A stretch of DNA of 64,000 nt from assembly GCF_000189255.1 (NCBI RefSeq), contig NZ_AEVS01000090.1:62001-126000 (forward strand). Direction: 5' to 3'. The notes below the pieces were generated by a model. The model did not search any database. It was not told the origin of the DNA and was given only the letters and a program-made list of their open reading frames with translations. Within the stretch, counting starts at the first letter, position 1. Each line of letters starts with the position of its first letter. This DNA comes from Vibrio brasiliensis LMG 20546. GTDB lineage: Bacteria; Pseudomonadota; Gammaproteobacteria; Enterobacterales; Vibrionaceae. Positions 25,491-35,318 of the stretch are shown piece by piece. The position numbers and the translations under genes are program-made.

Positions 25491-27986
25491 ATGACTAAGC
25501 TAACGGATAAAAAGCTGTTAAATTTAATTACTTATGCTCCAGCTTCCATAGTCGCTGTCTTCACCCTATTCTGGGTATTCCTTACCGCCAGAGATGTCAT
25601 TCTAAACTCCGAGGAACAGCTTCGTGCCCTGCGCCAGGAGCATGAGCAACAACAGCATTCGACCCTGACCAGTCGGGTAGAATACGTTGAGCAGCAGATC
25701 AGTTACGCTCGGGCACAAACCGAAGCGCAACTGGAAAGCACCATCAAAGAGCAGATCTACCAAGCGCACAACATCGCGACCCGGATCTACGAAAACAATA
25801 AACACCTGCCCGAAGCAACAGTGACCAAGCTCATCACTGATGCCTTGCGTGACATCCGATTTAATCAAGGTCGGGGTTACTTCTTTATCTACAAAACCGA
25901 TGGCCTCAACGTCATGCATCCACTGCTTCCTCGCGTTGAAGGCACCTCGCTGTGGGACTTTAAAGATGTTCGCGGCAGCTATATCGTGCGTGAAATGGGC
26001 GAAGTAGTAAAAAAAGATGGTGAAGCTTTTTATCGTTGGTGGTTTGTTAAACCAGACAATAAAAACAAAGAGTTTGAGAAGGTAGGCTTTGGTAAGTACT
26101 TCGAACCTTATGACTGGTTTATCGGCACCGGCGACTATGTTGTCGATGTAGAAAACGACATCAAAAATACCGTTTTAAAGTGGCTGACAAATCTGCGCTT
26201 TGGTCAGTTTGGTTATGTGTTTGTCATTGAAAACGACGGTACCATCCTCTCACATATTGATCCATCAATCATGGGCAAGAACGCGTATAACCTCGACAGC
26301 TCTGAATCATTGCAAGGTGTCACCGCACTAATGAATGCCGACAAAGAGTTTGTCCGTTATACCGCTAATGTTGGGCCTGACAATCTGACGGATTATGCTA
26401 AAACCAGCTACGTAGTTCAGGATCCTACCTGGAAATGGACAATTGGCGCGGGCACATACGACCAGATAAATCAGCGCTATTTATCTGCCGTGGAAGAACA
26501 AGCTAAAGCCGAGCAACGCAGCACCCTACAGCAATTATTGGCGATAGGCCTACTGACAACTGGCATAGTGGCACTGTTTTCCATTGGCTTAAGTCGCCTG
26601 ATCGCTAAGCGATTTAAAAAGTTTGAAAAGCGCATCAATCATGATTTCGAACATCTGCAGTCAACCAAAGATCAACTCGAATACATCGCGGCTCATGACG
26701 AGTTGACTGGCTTGCCAAATCGCTCTCAGTTACATCAACATATTAGCGATGGGATCAAGCAATCCGAGAAAGCCTGTTGCCAGTTGGCCGTGATGTTTGT
26801 TGACCTTGATGACTTCAAAAAGGTTAACGACTTATACGGCCATTCTGCAGGAGACAGACTGCTGAGTGAGATAGGTAAAAAGTTTGAAGCTTTCCTGGGT
26901 CCAAACGACTACGTCGCTCGCTTTGGTGGCGATGAGTTTATCTTTTGCTTCTCCGGCTTAACTAATCTGGCTGAAACAGAATCTAAGGTCGACAGTATCA
27001 AGCAGGTGTTTAAACAACAGTTTGTTATCGACGGAAAAGTCCTGTTTGCCAGCTGTTCGATAGGCGTTTCCATGTACCCTTCAGATGGTAATGAGCCTGA
27101 AGAGCTGATTTCCAAAGCCGACATCGTACTTTACAAGTCAAAAGCGCGCCAGAAAGGGGACGTGTTGTTCTTTGACAGCAGCATTAACAAGCAGGTTCAG
27201 TATGACTTCTTATTGGAGCGCGAATTACGCGGCGCCATTGATCGTGGTGAACTGTCCGTGGTTTATCAGCCTCAGGTTTGTGCTGAGAGCGGCAAGTTGT
27301 ATGGCGTAGAGAGTCTGTTACGTTGGAACAATAGCCAGCTTGGTCATGTATCGCCATTAGAATTCATTTCTCTTGCCGAAGAAATTGGTTTGATCAACCA
27401 GCTCGGTGACTATGTAATCAACCGCTCATGCGAAGAGTTCAGTCAGTTGTTCCCTTCTCCTCATCACGATTTGATGTTGTCGATTAATATCTCGCCGATG
27501 CAGTTAATGAACGAACAATTGATCCCGAATTTACTCGCAGCCACGGCCAAGCACCAACTACCGACCCACAGGATCACGTTGGAAATCACCGAAAATGTAC
27601 TGATCACCGACCTGCCAAAGGTAACGCCAATCATCAGCCAGTTAAAAGAGCTTGGGTTTACCATTTCACTGGATGATTTCGGTACCGGTTACTCTTCGCT
27701 TAGTTACCTGAGCAACCTACCACTCGATGAACTCAAGATTGACCGGGTATTCGTCGACAAGATGCTTAGCTCTGAACAGAGTGACTCCCTGGTGAAAGCG
27801 ATTCTCGCTATCGCCCGTTCTGCCGAGATGAGAGTTGTCGCAGAGGGTGTTGAAACCGATGCACAAAGGAAAGTTCTGATAGAGTATGGATGTGATGTGC
27901 TGCAAGGCTATCTGATTGAGCGCCCGATTAGCGCAGATCAATTGGCTGAGAAATATGGTTTTACAGCCGATGAGGTTAACGATTGA
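25491..27986 (+). CDS. Cache-domain GGDEF-EAL c-di-GMP enzyme
   Basis: 831 residues from the ATG at 25491 (GGAG four bases upstream). A helix near the start (ASIVAVFTLFWVF) and one at about 355 bracket a double Cache sensor; RGYFFIYKTDGLNVMHP and GYVFVIENDGTILSH mark its two halves. The GGDEF domain is complete (HDELTGLPNR, ARFGGDEF) but without an RxxD inhibition site. The EAL domain keeps the ExLxR form as ESLLR, plus DDFGTGYSSLSYL and the metal-binding residues, so phosphodiesterase activity is likely. One enzyme activity may dominate. The -10-like TATAAT at 25450-25455 could be its promoter. Confidence 0.93.
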   Translation: MTKLTDKKLLNLITYAPASIVAVFTLFWVFLTARDVILNSEEQLRALRQEHEQQQHSTLTSRVEYVEQQISYARAQTEAQLESTIKEQIYQAHNIATRIYENNKHLPEATVTKLITDALRDIRFNQGRGYFFIYKTDGLNVMHPLLPRVEGTSLWDFKDVRGSYIVREMGEVVKKDGEAFYRWWFVKPDNKNKEFEKVGFGKYFEPYDWFIGTGDYVVDVENDIKNTVLKWLTNLRFGQFGYVFVIENDGTILSHIDPSIMGKNAYNLDSSESLQGVTALMNADKEFVRYTANVGPDNLTDYAKTSYVVQDPTWKWTIGAGTYDQINQRYLSAVEEQAKAEQRSTLQQLLAIGLLTTGIVALFSIGLSRLIAKRFKKFEKRINHDFEHLQSTKDQLEYIAAHDELTGLPNRSQLHQHISDGIKQSEKACCQLAVMFVDLDDFKKVNDLYGHSAGDRLLSEIGKKFEAFLGPNDYVARFGGDEFIFCFSGLTNLAETESKVDSIKQVFKQQFVIDGKVLFASCSIGVSMYPSDGNEPEELISKADIVLYKSKARQKGDVLFFDSSINKQVQYDFLLERELRGAIDRGELSVVYQPQVCAESGKLYGVESLLRWNNSQLGHVSPLEFISLAEEIGLINQLGDYVINRSCEEFSQLFPSPHHDLMLSINISPMQLMNEQLIPNLLAATAKHQLPTHRITLEITENVLITDLPKVTPIISQLKELGFTISLDDFGTGYSSLSYLSNLPLDELKIDRVFVDKMLSSEQSDSLVKAILAIARSAEMRVVAEGVETDAQRKVLIEYGCDVLQGYLIERPISADQLAEKYGFTADEVND

Positions 27987-28124
27987 AGTCTAAGCTGCGA
28001 TTTTGCGTTTAAAGTGTGCTAGGATACGTCGCTTTTTGACACACCTCACAATTCTTATGAAACGGAGTGAGGGAAATGTATCAGTCAGTACGTTTGTATT
28101 GACTACAAAATAGCGAACTTTTTA

Positions 28125-29720
28125 ATGTCTAATTTGACGCAGTCCATCGATAGCCACTCAAACCACGGGACTATCCAAGCTGCAACTAGCGCCCGCACTC
28201 CATTCGCCTCAATATTCAAGCAATTCCATCTTAATCATCCAGTATTCTGGATCAGCGGCAGTTTCCTGGCCGCTTTCGTCCTGCTCGCACTGACTGACCC
28301 GACTCTTTTATCTGGCTGGGTAAACACAGGTTTTACTCTGGCTACGCGCTACTTTGGCGCTTTCTGGCAAGTACTGTTACTGCTTAACTTCCTTATTGGC
28401 TTAGTTGTTGCTCTCGGCAGAACGGGTTACGTGCGTTTAGGCGGTCTGTCTACACCTGAGATTGATACCTTTAAGTGGCTCTCAATCGTGCTGTGTACCC
28501 TACTTGCAGGTGGAGGCGTATTTTGGGCTGCTGCAGAGCCGATAGCGCATTTTGTATCAGCACCGCCCCTCTATGGTGAAGCCTCTCCTCATAAAGCGGC
28601 CATCAATGCCCTGTCACAATCTTTTATGCATTGGGGCTTTCTTGCATGGGCGATCCTTGGCTGCCTGTCAACGATTGTCCTGATGCATCTTCACTATGAG
28701 AAAGGGTTGCCACTTAAGCCGCGCACCCTGCTCTATCCGGTTTTTAGCGACAAAGCAATCAATGGCTGGATTGGTCATCTTGCCGACTCAGCCAGTGTGA
28801 TCGCCGTTGCTGCTGGCACTATTGGTCCGATTGGCTTCCTCGGCTTACAGATCAGTTATGCCTTAAACGCTCTTTTTGGTATTGGGGACCATTTCACCAC
28901 TCAGACATTGGTGATTCTCTTCGCCATTGCTACCTATACCTTGTCAGCACTGAGTGGTGTCAGTAAAGGTATCCAGATTGTTAGCCGTTACAACATCATT
29001 CTTGCTGCATTGCTTATCGGTTATGTCCTGGTTTTCGGACCAACCAGCTTTATCGTTGATGGTTATGTGCAGGGCGTCGGTCGCATGGTCGACAACTTCT
29101 TTCCAATGGCCTTGTATCGCACAGATACCAGCTGGCTTAACTGGTGGACAGTATTCTTCTGGGGCTGGTTTATCGGTTATGGCCCGATGATGGCCATTTT
29201 TATCGCCCGAATTTCTCGCGGACGCTCGATTCGTCAGTTGATATTATCCATCAGTATTGCCGCTCCACTTATCACCTGCTTCTGGTTTAGCATTGTCGGT
29301 GGTAGTGGCTTAGCTTATGAACTGGACAACCCGGGTCTGATCTCGTCGGCGTTCGAAGGTTTCAACCTACCCGCAGTGTTACTGGCGATTACTTCACAGC
29401 TGCCTATGGCGACCTTAATCTCAGTACTGTTTCTGATCTTGACCACTACATTCATTGTTACTACCGGTGATTCAATGACTTACACCATTAGTGTCGTGAT
29501 CACAGGTTCTTCAGAGCCAAGTGCCGCGATGCGTGCCTTCTGGGGAGTCATGATGGGTGTGGTTGCTATCGCTCTTATTTCAATGGGCTCCGGTGGTATC
29601 TCTGCTCTGCAGTCATTTATCGTCATCACTGCAGTTCCGGTATCACTGATCCTGCTACCCTGCCTATGGAAAGCACCTGCTATCGCCAACCAAATGGCAA
29701 GGGATCAAGGCATTATTTAG
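28125..29720 (+). CDS. BCCT-family transporter
   Basis: 531 residues with about 12 hydrophobic helices. Family signatures are visible but diverged: GGGVFWAAAEPIAHFVSAPP in place of the usual GLxFWGxAEPxxH, and FIARISRGRSIRQLI matching the amphipathic linker after helix 8. The W-rich segment in helix 8 (FFWGWFIGYGP) departs from the usual WxxWSPF. BCCT carriers take up betaine, choline, carnitine or ectoine, often for osmoprotection. The substrate cannot be told from this reading. There is no clear ribosome site before the ATG; two short frames of 8 and 18 codons lie just upstream. Confidence 0.88.
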   Translation: MSNLTQSIDSHSNHGTIQAATSARTPFASIFKQFHLNHPVFWISGSFLAAFVLLALTDPTLLSGWVNTGFTLATRYFGAFWQVLLLLNFLIGLVVALGRTGYVRLGGLSTPEIDTFKWLSIVLCTLLAGGGVFWAAAEPIAHFVSAPPLYGEASPHKAAINALSQSFMHWGFLAWAILGCLSTIVLMHLHYEKGLPLKPRTLLYPVFSDKAINGWIGHLADSASVIAVAAGTIGPIGFLGLQISYALNALFGIGDHFTTQTLVILFAIATYTLSALSGVSKGIQIVSRYNIILAALLIGYVLVFGPTSFIVDGYVQGVGRMVDNFFPMALYRTDTSWLNWWTVFFWGWFIGYGPMMAIFIARISRGRSIRQLILSISIAAPLITCFWFSIVGGSGLAYELDNPGLISSAFEGFNLPAVLLAITSQLPMATLISVLFLILTTTFIVTTGDSMTYTISVVITGSSEPSAAMRAFWGVMMGVVAIALISMGSGGISALQSFIVITAVPVSLILLPCLWKAPAIANQMARDQGII

Positions 29721-29731
29721 CCCTATACAAG

Positions 29732-29769
29732 CAGCCCGGTTCGCTCTAGCGCAGCAATCCGGGCTGTTT
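29732..29769 (+). terminator. Hairpin after the BCCT gene
   Basis: CAGCCCGG pairs with CCGGGCTG around a 19-base loop, then TTT. It starts 12 bases after the stop codon. Probably the terminator of the transporter gene. Confidence 0.65.
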
Positions 29770-29904
29770 GTTATTCATACACTAATTGTTTAATCTGTAG
29801 CCCGTTTGTTTCATATATGGAATATATCTTTGCATTTTTACTGTTTAACCATTCGTGACAAAAGTGTTACTTTAAACACTATTGGTTACACTGATATAAA
29901 GATC

Positions 29905-30030
29905 TGCTAAAGACCGAAGATTCTTTATAACAGCTTGAATAAGGATATGGACCAACAATCTCCAAACAAACAATATGAATTGTTGCCCTTTATTTAGCCC
30001 GTATAGTTGCCCACTGTGCGGGCATTTTCT
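29905..30030 (+). ncRNA. Possible short transcript ending at a hairpin, upstream of the RND regulator
   Basis: A promoter-like pair (TTAAAC, 17 bases, TATAAA around 29875-29903) precedes a stretch of about 125 bases that ends in GCCCG / CGGGC followed by ATTTTCTT. A 16-codon frame (29948-29998) lies inside, but its ribosome site is too close to the ATG. It may be a small RNA or simply a leader. No homologue known to me. Confidence 0.3.
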
Positions 30031-30065
30031 TATCTGAAACCCCCATCTCTGCCCACACAACGAGA

Positions 30066-30085
30066 AATTAATCACTTGTTTAAAT
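30066..30085 (+). promoter_or_regulatory. First candidate operator of the RND regulator
   Basis: The core TTAATCACTTGTTTAA is a partial dyad (12 of 16 positions symmetric). The stretch AATTAATC(G)ACT(T)GTTTAA recurs at 30130-30150, 64 bases downstream. Such repeats upstream of a TetR gene usually mark its own binding sites. Confidence 0.5.
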
Positions 30086-30129
30086 ATTGAGTAATTTTTG
30101 TCATATCGATTACTTAGCAGCCACACTAT

Positions 30130-30150
30130 AATTAATCGACTGTTTAATAT
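30130..30150 (+). promoter_or_regulatory. Second candidate operator of the RND regulator
   Basis: AATTAATCGACTGTTTAATAT, with dyad ends TTAA / TTAA. It lies 13 bases before the GTG start of the TetR gene, so a repressor there would cover the promoter or the start region. It matches the copy at 30066-30085 except for one inserted and one missing base. Confidence 0.5.
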
Positions 30151-30163
30151 AAGAGATCTCGCT

Positions 30164-30814
30164 GTGACCACTCAATCACGTAAAGCCGGACGCCCAAGCG
30201 ATAGTATCGAGGCAAGAGAAAAGCTCATCCATCATGCACGAGAGCTTTTCACAGTTATGCCCTATGCGAAAGTATCGACTCGCTTGATCGCTAATCGTGC
30301 AGGCGTAAATGTTGCGATGATCCGTTATTACTTTGGTAGTAAAGACGGGCTATTCGAGACCATGCTACGCGAAACACTAGAACCAATGAAACGTCAGATG
30401 CAGGCTTTATTGCAAGATAGCTGCCAGAAGAACTTTCTCGACCTGATGCGCACCTACTATCGCGAGATGGCCAAAGCCCCTCAGTTTCCTCGCTTGATCA
30501 CTCAGGTTATGCATATGGATGCCAGCGAAACGCAAAGAAAGCTTCTCGAAAAGGTGTTTATGGATATCACCCAGCCAATGCAACAAGTCATGTTCACTAA
30601 GTTAGTCGATAGCCAGATACTCAGACCGGATGCTGATCCCAAACTGTGTAAGGTTTCCTATATCAGCTTGATGGTATTTCCGTTTATCGCACCACCAGCG
30701 TTACTGGCAATTCATGGCATTGAGCTCAACGAAGACTTTTTAGATCAGTTACTTGAACACAACATTAAATTAATGACTCACGGATTTCTCCAATCCAACG
30801 ACCAGCAGGATTAA
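30164..30814 (+). CDS. TetR-family regulator of the adjacent RND pump
   Basis: 216 residues from the GTG at 30164; the longer frame to 30098 would run through the operator repeats. The DNA-binding domain reads STRLIANRAGVNVAMIRYYF (about residues 38-57). The ligand domain has several Met and Phe residues, as in repressors sensing amphiphilic drugs. The pump genes follow in the same direction, five bases from its stop, so the three form one operon (regulator, adaptor, pump). Repression lifted by pump substrates is the expected mode; inference from family. Confidence 0.88.
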   Translation: MTTQSRKAGRPSDSIEAREKLIHHARELFTVMPYAKVSTRLIANRAGVNVAMIRYYFGSKDGLFETMLRETLEPMKRQMQALLQDSCQKNFLDLMRTYYREMAKAPQFPRLITQVMHMDASETQRKLLEKVFMDITQPMQQVMFTKLVDSQILRPDADPKLCKVSYISLMVFPFIAPPALLAIHGIELNEDFLDQLLEHNIKLMTHGFLQSNDQQD

Positions 30815-30819
30815 CACCA

Positions 30820-32133
30820 ATGAAAATCAACAAGAAGCTACTGTTCTTCCCCGCACTCGCCGTTGGCGTCATCACCTTAGTTGTCGCGGTGAAGATGAAG
30901 CCAGACCTACCCGTTAAACCGGCTGGCGATCGCGCCCGTTTGGTAGAGACAACCACGTTAGAACTAAGAGCGATGGCGCCTCAAGCGATTGGCTTTGGCA
31001 AAATCGCGCCGAAGCTGGAGTGGAAAGCCATCGCGGAAGTCACTGGCAAGATTGTTTACCGACACCCAAAACTCGAAAAAGGGCAAGTGTTACAAGCAGG
31101 GACGGAAATTCTGCGTATCGACCCGCTCGACTATGAACTCAAACTGGTACAAGCACAGGCTGACCTCAAATCTGCCCAAACTTCTTTAGCCAAGCTGAAC
31201 CAGGAAGAAGATAACCTTAAACAGACGTTAAAGATCGAGCGCAACCGTTTAGAGATTGCCAACAAAGAGCTTCAACGTAAGCAGAACCTACGTAAGAAAG
31301 GCCTCACCTCTCAGTCTGACGTCGACCAGCAAGAGCAGAGTGCGCTGTCACAACGAAAATTGGTTCTCGATATCGAAAACCAGATCGGCCTGATGCCGGA
31401 TGAAAAGCGTGTCGCTGAAGCATTAGTTAAAGTTAACGCTTCTAAAGTCGACGAAGCTCAGCGCTCACTTGAAAAAACCATCATTACCCTGCCGTATGAT
31501 TTGCGTATCTCTTCCGTGGAAGTGGAACAAAATCAGGTGGTCAATCTACAGCAAACTATGGTCACCGCGCATGGGATGGGCGTGATGGAAGTGGAAGCGC
31601 AGCTCTCTATCCATGACATGCAAACCCTGGCTTCCAGCTTAGGCGAATTTGGTCGTGATGCTGACGGTATCCCGCAACCAGACATGACCTTTATCAACGC
31701 GTCAATCGAGCTAAGTAGCGGTAACCTTAAAGCGAGATGGCCAGCAAAGGTAGCGCGTATCAGTGAAACGGTGGACCCAAATCAGGCGACCGCTGGCGTT
31801 ATTCTGGAGATCGAACAGGATTACCGTAGCCTTAACCCAACTTCAGCGCCCCCTCTGGTTAACGGTATGTTTGTTCGCGCGACAATTGAAGGTCAAGCCA
31901 ACCCGAGCTGGGTGATCCCTGAGCGTGCGTTACATGGGGACAAGATCTACCTGATGAGTCAGGACAACAAACTGGAAATTCACCCTGTCTCTGTACTCTA
32001 CCGTCGTGACAATCAGGTTGTAATTGACGGTAACTTAAATCAGGGTGATCAGTTAATCATTAACGATTTGCTTCCTGCTATTGAAGGCATGCTGCTTAAG
32101 AAAGCCAGCACTAATGCACAGGAGTCGCAGTAA
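30820..32133 (+). CDS. RND efflux periplasmic adaptor (membrane fusion protein)
   Basis: 437 residues. One N-terminal helix (LLFFPALAVGVITLVVAV) anchors it in the inner membrane. The HlyD/AcrA pattern follows: barrel-sandwich half-motif EVTGKIVYRHPKLEKGQVLQ (seen near 75-95), a helical hairpin of about 120 residues (QAQADLKSAQTSLAKLNQEE region), and the second lipoyl half DLRISSVEVEQNQVV. It would link the pump to an outer-membrane channel. No outer-membrane TolC-type gene is in the window, so a shared TolC is likely. The stop overlaps the pump's start by one base. Confidence 0.9.
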   Translation: MKINKKLLFFPALAVGVITLVVAVKMKPDLPVKPAGDRARLVETTTLELRAMAPQAIGFGKIAPKLEWKAIAEVTGKIVYRHPKLEKGQVLQAGTEILRIDPLDYELKLVQAQADLKSAQTSLAKLNQEEDNLKQTLKIERNRLEIANKELQRKQNLRKKGLTSQSDVDQQEQSALSQRKLVLDIENQIGLMPDEKRVAEALVKVNASKVDEAQRSLEKTIITLPYDLRISSVEVEQNQVVNLQQTMVTAHGMGVMEVEAQLSIHDMQTLASSLGEFGRDADGIPQPDMTFINASIELSSGNLKARWPAKVARISETVDPNQATAGVILEIEQDYRSLNPTSAPPLVNGMFVRATIEGQANPSWVIPERALHGDKIYLMSQDNKLEIHPVSVLYRRDNQVVIDGNLNQGDQLIINDLLPAIEGMLLKKASTNAQESQ

Positions 32134-35100
32134 TGATTCGATTCTTTGCAAAGCATCCGACGGCGGCTAACCTGTTGATGCTGGCGTTGTTAGTGCTCGG
32201 CCTGACTTCGCTACCTAATATTAAGCGCGAAACCTTTCCTGAGTTCGATCCACCGTACATTATGGCAGGCGTTGTCTATCCGGGAGCATCACCACAGGAA
32301 GTAGAGGAAAGCATCTGTGTGCGTATGGAAGATGCCGTGGATGGGCTGGCGAACATTGAAGAGACTCAGTGTGAAGCGATTGAAGGTTCAGCCCGCCTGA
32401 TCCTCAAGCTGAATGAAAAGGCTGATATCGGCCGCATGCTGGTCGACGTTCAGACTCAGATCAATTCAATTAACGATTTCCCACAAGAGATTGAATCCCC
32501 TGTTGTGCAGGAGCTCGACTGGAATGAGCCAGTGGTCGACGTTGCGATCACCGCCGATACAACCTGGCCTGAACTCAAGGCCTACGCAGAGCAGCTTAAG
32601 AGAACGTTAAAGCTTGATTATGATGTATCTCTGGTTGATGTCGCTGGCTTCTCAGATCATCAGTTCCGAGTAGAACTCGACTCTCAGGCCATGCGTCAGC
32701 TGGGTCTGAGCGTTGGTGATATTGCAGATCAAATTGGCAGACAGAACATCAAACTGCCGAGTGGTAATGTCGAAACGCCTGATAAAAACTTCCTGATCCG
32801 TTTTGATGAGCGCCGTGTTACTCCTCTTGAACTAGAGAGTATCGTCGTTGGCTCCGGCCCTAACGGTTCATTGATCAGGCTAAGAGGCATCGCCACTATT
32901 ACCGACCGCTTCGAACTGGATGAACAGAAAGTGCTGTTTGACGGTCACCCTTCGGCGCTGCTTAAGGTAAGTAAAAACAAAGAAGATGACGCACTACGTA
33001 TCAAAGAGCGTGTTGCTCAGTTTGTCGAAGATCAGCAGGCAATTGCCCCTATGGGCGTCAAGCTTGAACTGACCAATGACCTGTCGTCAGTTCTGTGGGA
33101 CCGATTAACCATGATGGTACGTAACGGCTGGCAAGGTATTGTACTGGTGTTCGCCACCATGTGGTTGTTCTTTACCCTACGCTATTCATTCTGGGTGGCA
33201 GCTGGCCTTCCGGTTGCTTTCCTCGGTGGCTTGTTCCTCATGGCTCAGCTCGGACTGTCCATCAACATCATGTCTCTGGTCGGTCTGTTAATGGCGATCG
33301 GTATCATGATGGATGACGCGATAGTGATTGCCGAATCGATCGCTTCCCATCTTGATCGAGGCGAAGAGGTCGATGACGCAGTGGTCAAAGGGGTGAAAAA
33401 AGTACTGCCCGGGGTTATCTCTTCCTTCCTGACCACAGTGTGTATCTTCGGTAGTCTGCTGTTTCTGCAAGGCGAAATGGGCGCGGTGTTGAAAGCCGTG
33501 CCACAAGTGTTGATCCTGGTTCTAACCTTAAGTCTGGTCGAGGCATTCCTGATCCTGCCGAACCATCTGTCACACTCACTGCATAAGGAGAAAAATGATA
33601 AGCCACCAGCGAAGTTTAAACAGAAGCTGCTTGATGGTTTTGAAAACTTCCGCAACACGACACTGGTTAACGCAGTAGAGAGAGTGGTTGAGTATCGCTA
33701 CGCCTTCCTCGGTAGTGTGGTGGCGTTGCTGTTGATCTCCGTGGCGACCATTGCTGGAGGGCTGCTAAAGTTCCAACCTTTCCCGGAACTCGATGGTGAT
33801 ATCGCCGAAGCACGTATCATACTTCCACCGGGCTCTTCCCTGTCACAGACAGAGGCAGTGGTCGATAGAATCGTCGCCTCCGCTCGTAAGCTTGATAAAG
33901 AGTGGACAGAAACGGTTGAGAACGGTACACCACTGGTGCAGCACATTACCAGTCAGTTTAACGCCAACGCCGATGCCAACGAATCAGGTCCTCACATCGC
34001 CACGGTTAGACTCGATCTGCTCGGCGCAGAAAGTCGCAACACTTTGATCGATGATTTCATTGCCGCCTGGCGCGAAGATATTGGTGAGCTTGCCGACCCG
34101 ATTTCACTGGTATTCAAACAACCGACGATGGGACCGGGTGGACGTGCGATAGAGATCCGCGCTAAACATGATGACCTCGACGCCCTCAAAGCGGCCTCCA
34201 TCGACATCCAGCAGTACCTCAAAGAGTTTGATGGCGTACATGGCGTGCTCGATGATATGCGCATGGGTAAAGAAGAGGTACTGGTCAAACTTCGTCCTGG
34301 GGCAGAAACCTACGGGGTCAACGGCCAGCTGATCGCCAGTCAGCTTCGCGCAGCCTTCTTCGGCCAAACGGCTGACGAGATCCAGGTTGGGGTTGAAAAC
34401 ATCTCTGTCGAGGTGCGTCTCGACAAAATACAGGCCGGCGACCTACAGCAACTGGCTAACTTCCCGATCATTGTTGCCGATGGCAGTCAGATCCCGCTTG
34501 CGACCATAGCCACGCTCGACTTCCAGCGTAACTATGTGCGTATTCAGCGTATCGACGGCTTACGTACCATTAGTGTGTTCGGTGATACTGACAATACTAA
34601 AGTCAACTCAACCGCTATCATCAACCAGTTCCAGAAAGAAGAAGCGCCAAAGCTGATGGCTAAGTATCCGGGGCTACGCTTTGACTTTGAAGGTGAAGCC
34701 AAAGATACCGCTGAGACCAGCTCGTCAATGGCTAAGGGGTTCTTACTCGGCCTGTTCGGCGTGTTTGCTATCCTCAGCTACCAGTTCCGCAGCTACCTTG
34801 AACCATTTGTGGTTATGCTTGCGATCCCGCTCGCCTTTATTGGCGTGGTATGGGGGCATATACTGCTGGGTCACTCACTGAGCATGCCGAGTATGATGGG
34901 CTTTGTCTCGCTGGCAGGTATCGTGGTCAACGACTCTATCTTGTTGGTACAGTACATCCGCCACCATGTCGATGAAGGTGATAACGTTCACGACTCGGTC
35001 GTAAAAGCCAGTCGCGAGCGCTTCAGAGCCGTATTTCTGACCTCAATGACCACAGCAGCAGGTCTGCTCCCCTTACTCACCGAAACCAGCTTGCAGGCAC

Positions 35101-35234
35101 AGGTTATTCAGCCACTGGTTATCTCGATTGTGTTTGGTATTTTTGCCTCGACGCTGTTGGTGCTATTTATGATCCCGGCAGCCTATGCTGTATTAGCCGA
35201 CTTTGGTCTCGTGCATAAGCATGAAGAGATTTAG
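32133..35234 (+). CDS. RND-family efflux pump inner-membrane subunit
   Basis: 1033 residues, the usual length. Start MIRFFAKHPTAANLLM, then the family pattern of 12 helices and two large periplasmic loops. PGASPQEVEESICVRMEDA belongs to the first porter domain. The proton-relay aspartates lie in helix 4 (GIMMDDAIVIAESIA), and the second conserved helix 10 motif reads AGIVVNDSILLVQYI. It exports drugs, detergents or metabolites using proton flow. It lies in the tetR-adaptor-pump operon. The sequence group resembles the pumps paired with adaptors of the AcrA/MexE type but is not one I can name. Confidence 0.92.
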   Translation: MIRFFAKHPTAANLLMLALLVLGLTSLPNIKRETFPEFDPPYIMAGVVYPGASPQEVEESICVRMEDAVDGLANIEETQCEAIEGSARLILKLNEKADIGRMLVDVQTQINSINDFPQEIESPVVQELDWNEPVVDVAITADTTWPELKAYAEQLKRTLKLDYDVSLVDVAGFSDHQFRVELDSQAMRQLGLSVGDIADQIGRQNIKLPSGNVETPDKNFLIRFDERRVTPLELESIVVGSGPNGSLIRLRGIATITDRFELDEQKVLFDGHPSALLKVSKNKEDDALRIKERVAQFVEDQQAIAPMGVKLELTNDLSSVLWDRLTMMVRNGWQGIVLVFATMWLFFTLRYSFWVAAGLPVAFLGGLFLMAQLGLSINIMSLVGLLMAIGIMMDDAIVIAESIASHLDRGEEVDDAVVKGVKKVLPGVISSFLTTVCIFGSLLFLQGEMGAVLKAVPQVLILVLTLSLVEAFLILPNHLSHSLHKEKNDKPPAKFKQKLLDGFENFRNTTLVNAVERVVEYRYAFLGSVVALLLISVATIAGGLLKFQPFPELDGDIAEARIILPPGSSLSQTEAVVDRIVASARKLDKEWTETVENGTPLVQHITSQFNANADANESGPHIATVRLDLLGAESRNTLIDDFIAAWREDIGELADPISLVFKQPTMGPGGRAIEIRAKHDDLDALKAASIDIQQYLKEFDGVHGVLDDMRMGKEEVLVKLRPGAETYGVNGQLIASQLRAAFFGQTADEIQVGVENISVEVRLDKIQAGDLQQLANFPIIVADGSQIPLATIATLDFQRNYVRIQRIDGLRTISVFGDTDNTKVNSTAIINQFQKEEAPKLMAKYPGLRFDFEGEAKDTAETSSSMAKGFLLGLFGVFAILSYQFRSYLEPFVVMLAIPLAFIGVVWGHILLGHSLSMPSMMGFVSLAGIVVNDSILLVQYIRHHVDEGDNVHDSVVKASRERFRAVFLTSMTTAAGLLPLLTETSLQAQVIQPLVISIVFGIFASTLLVLFMIPAAYAVLADFGLVHKHEEI

Positions 35235-35264
35235 TCACTTAGCGTGGGATCTCCAATGATAAAA

Positions 35265-35300
35265 AAATAAGCCAGACTTGCTGTCTGGCTTATTTATTTG
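35265..35300. terminator. Bidirectional terminator between two RND operons
   Basis: 13-bp perfect stem AAATAAGCCAGAC / GTCTGGCTTATTT with a TTGCT loop. A or T runs flank both sides, so it can stop the left operon on the plus strand and the right operon on the minus strand. Confidence 0.9.
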
Positions 35301-35318
35301 AACGGATTTAGTACTGCG

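Noticed and set aside
28041-28115. Short frames of 8 and 18 codons just before the BCCT gene as a leader peptide
   Set aside because: One has a plausible ribosome site, but there is no terminator/antiterminator structure after it, so attenuation is not supported.
33245-33658. 137-codon minus-strand frame opposite the left RND pump
   Set aside because: No coding signals; the pump frame is strongly supported.
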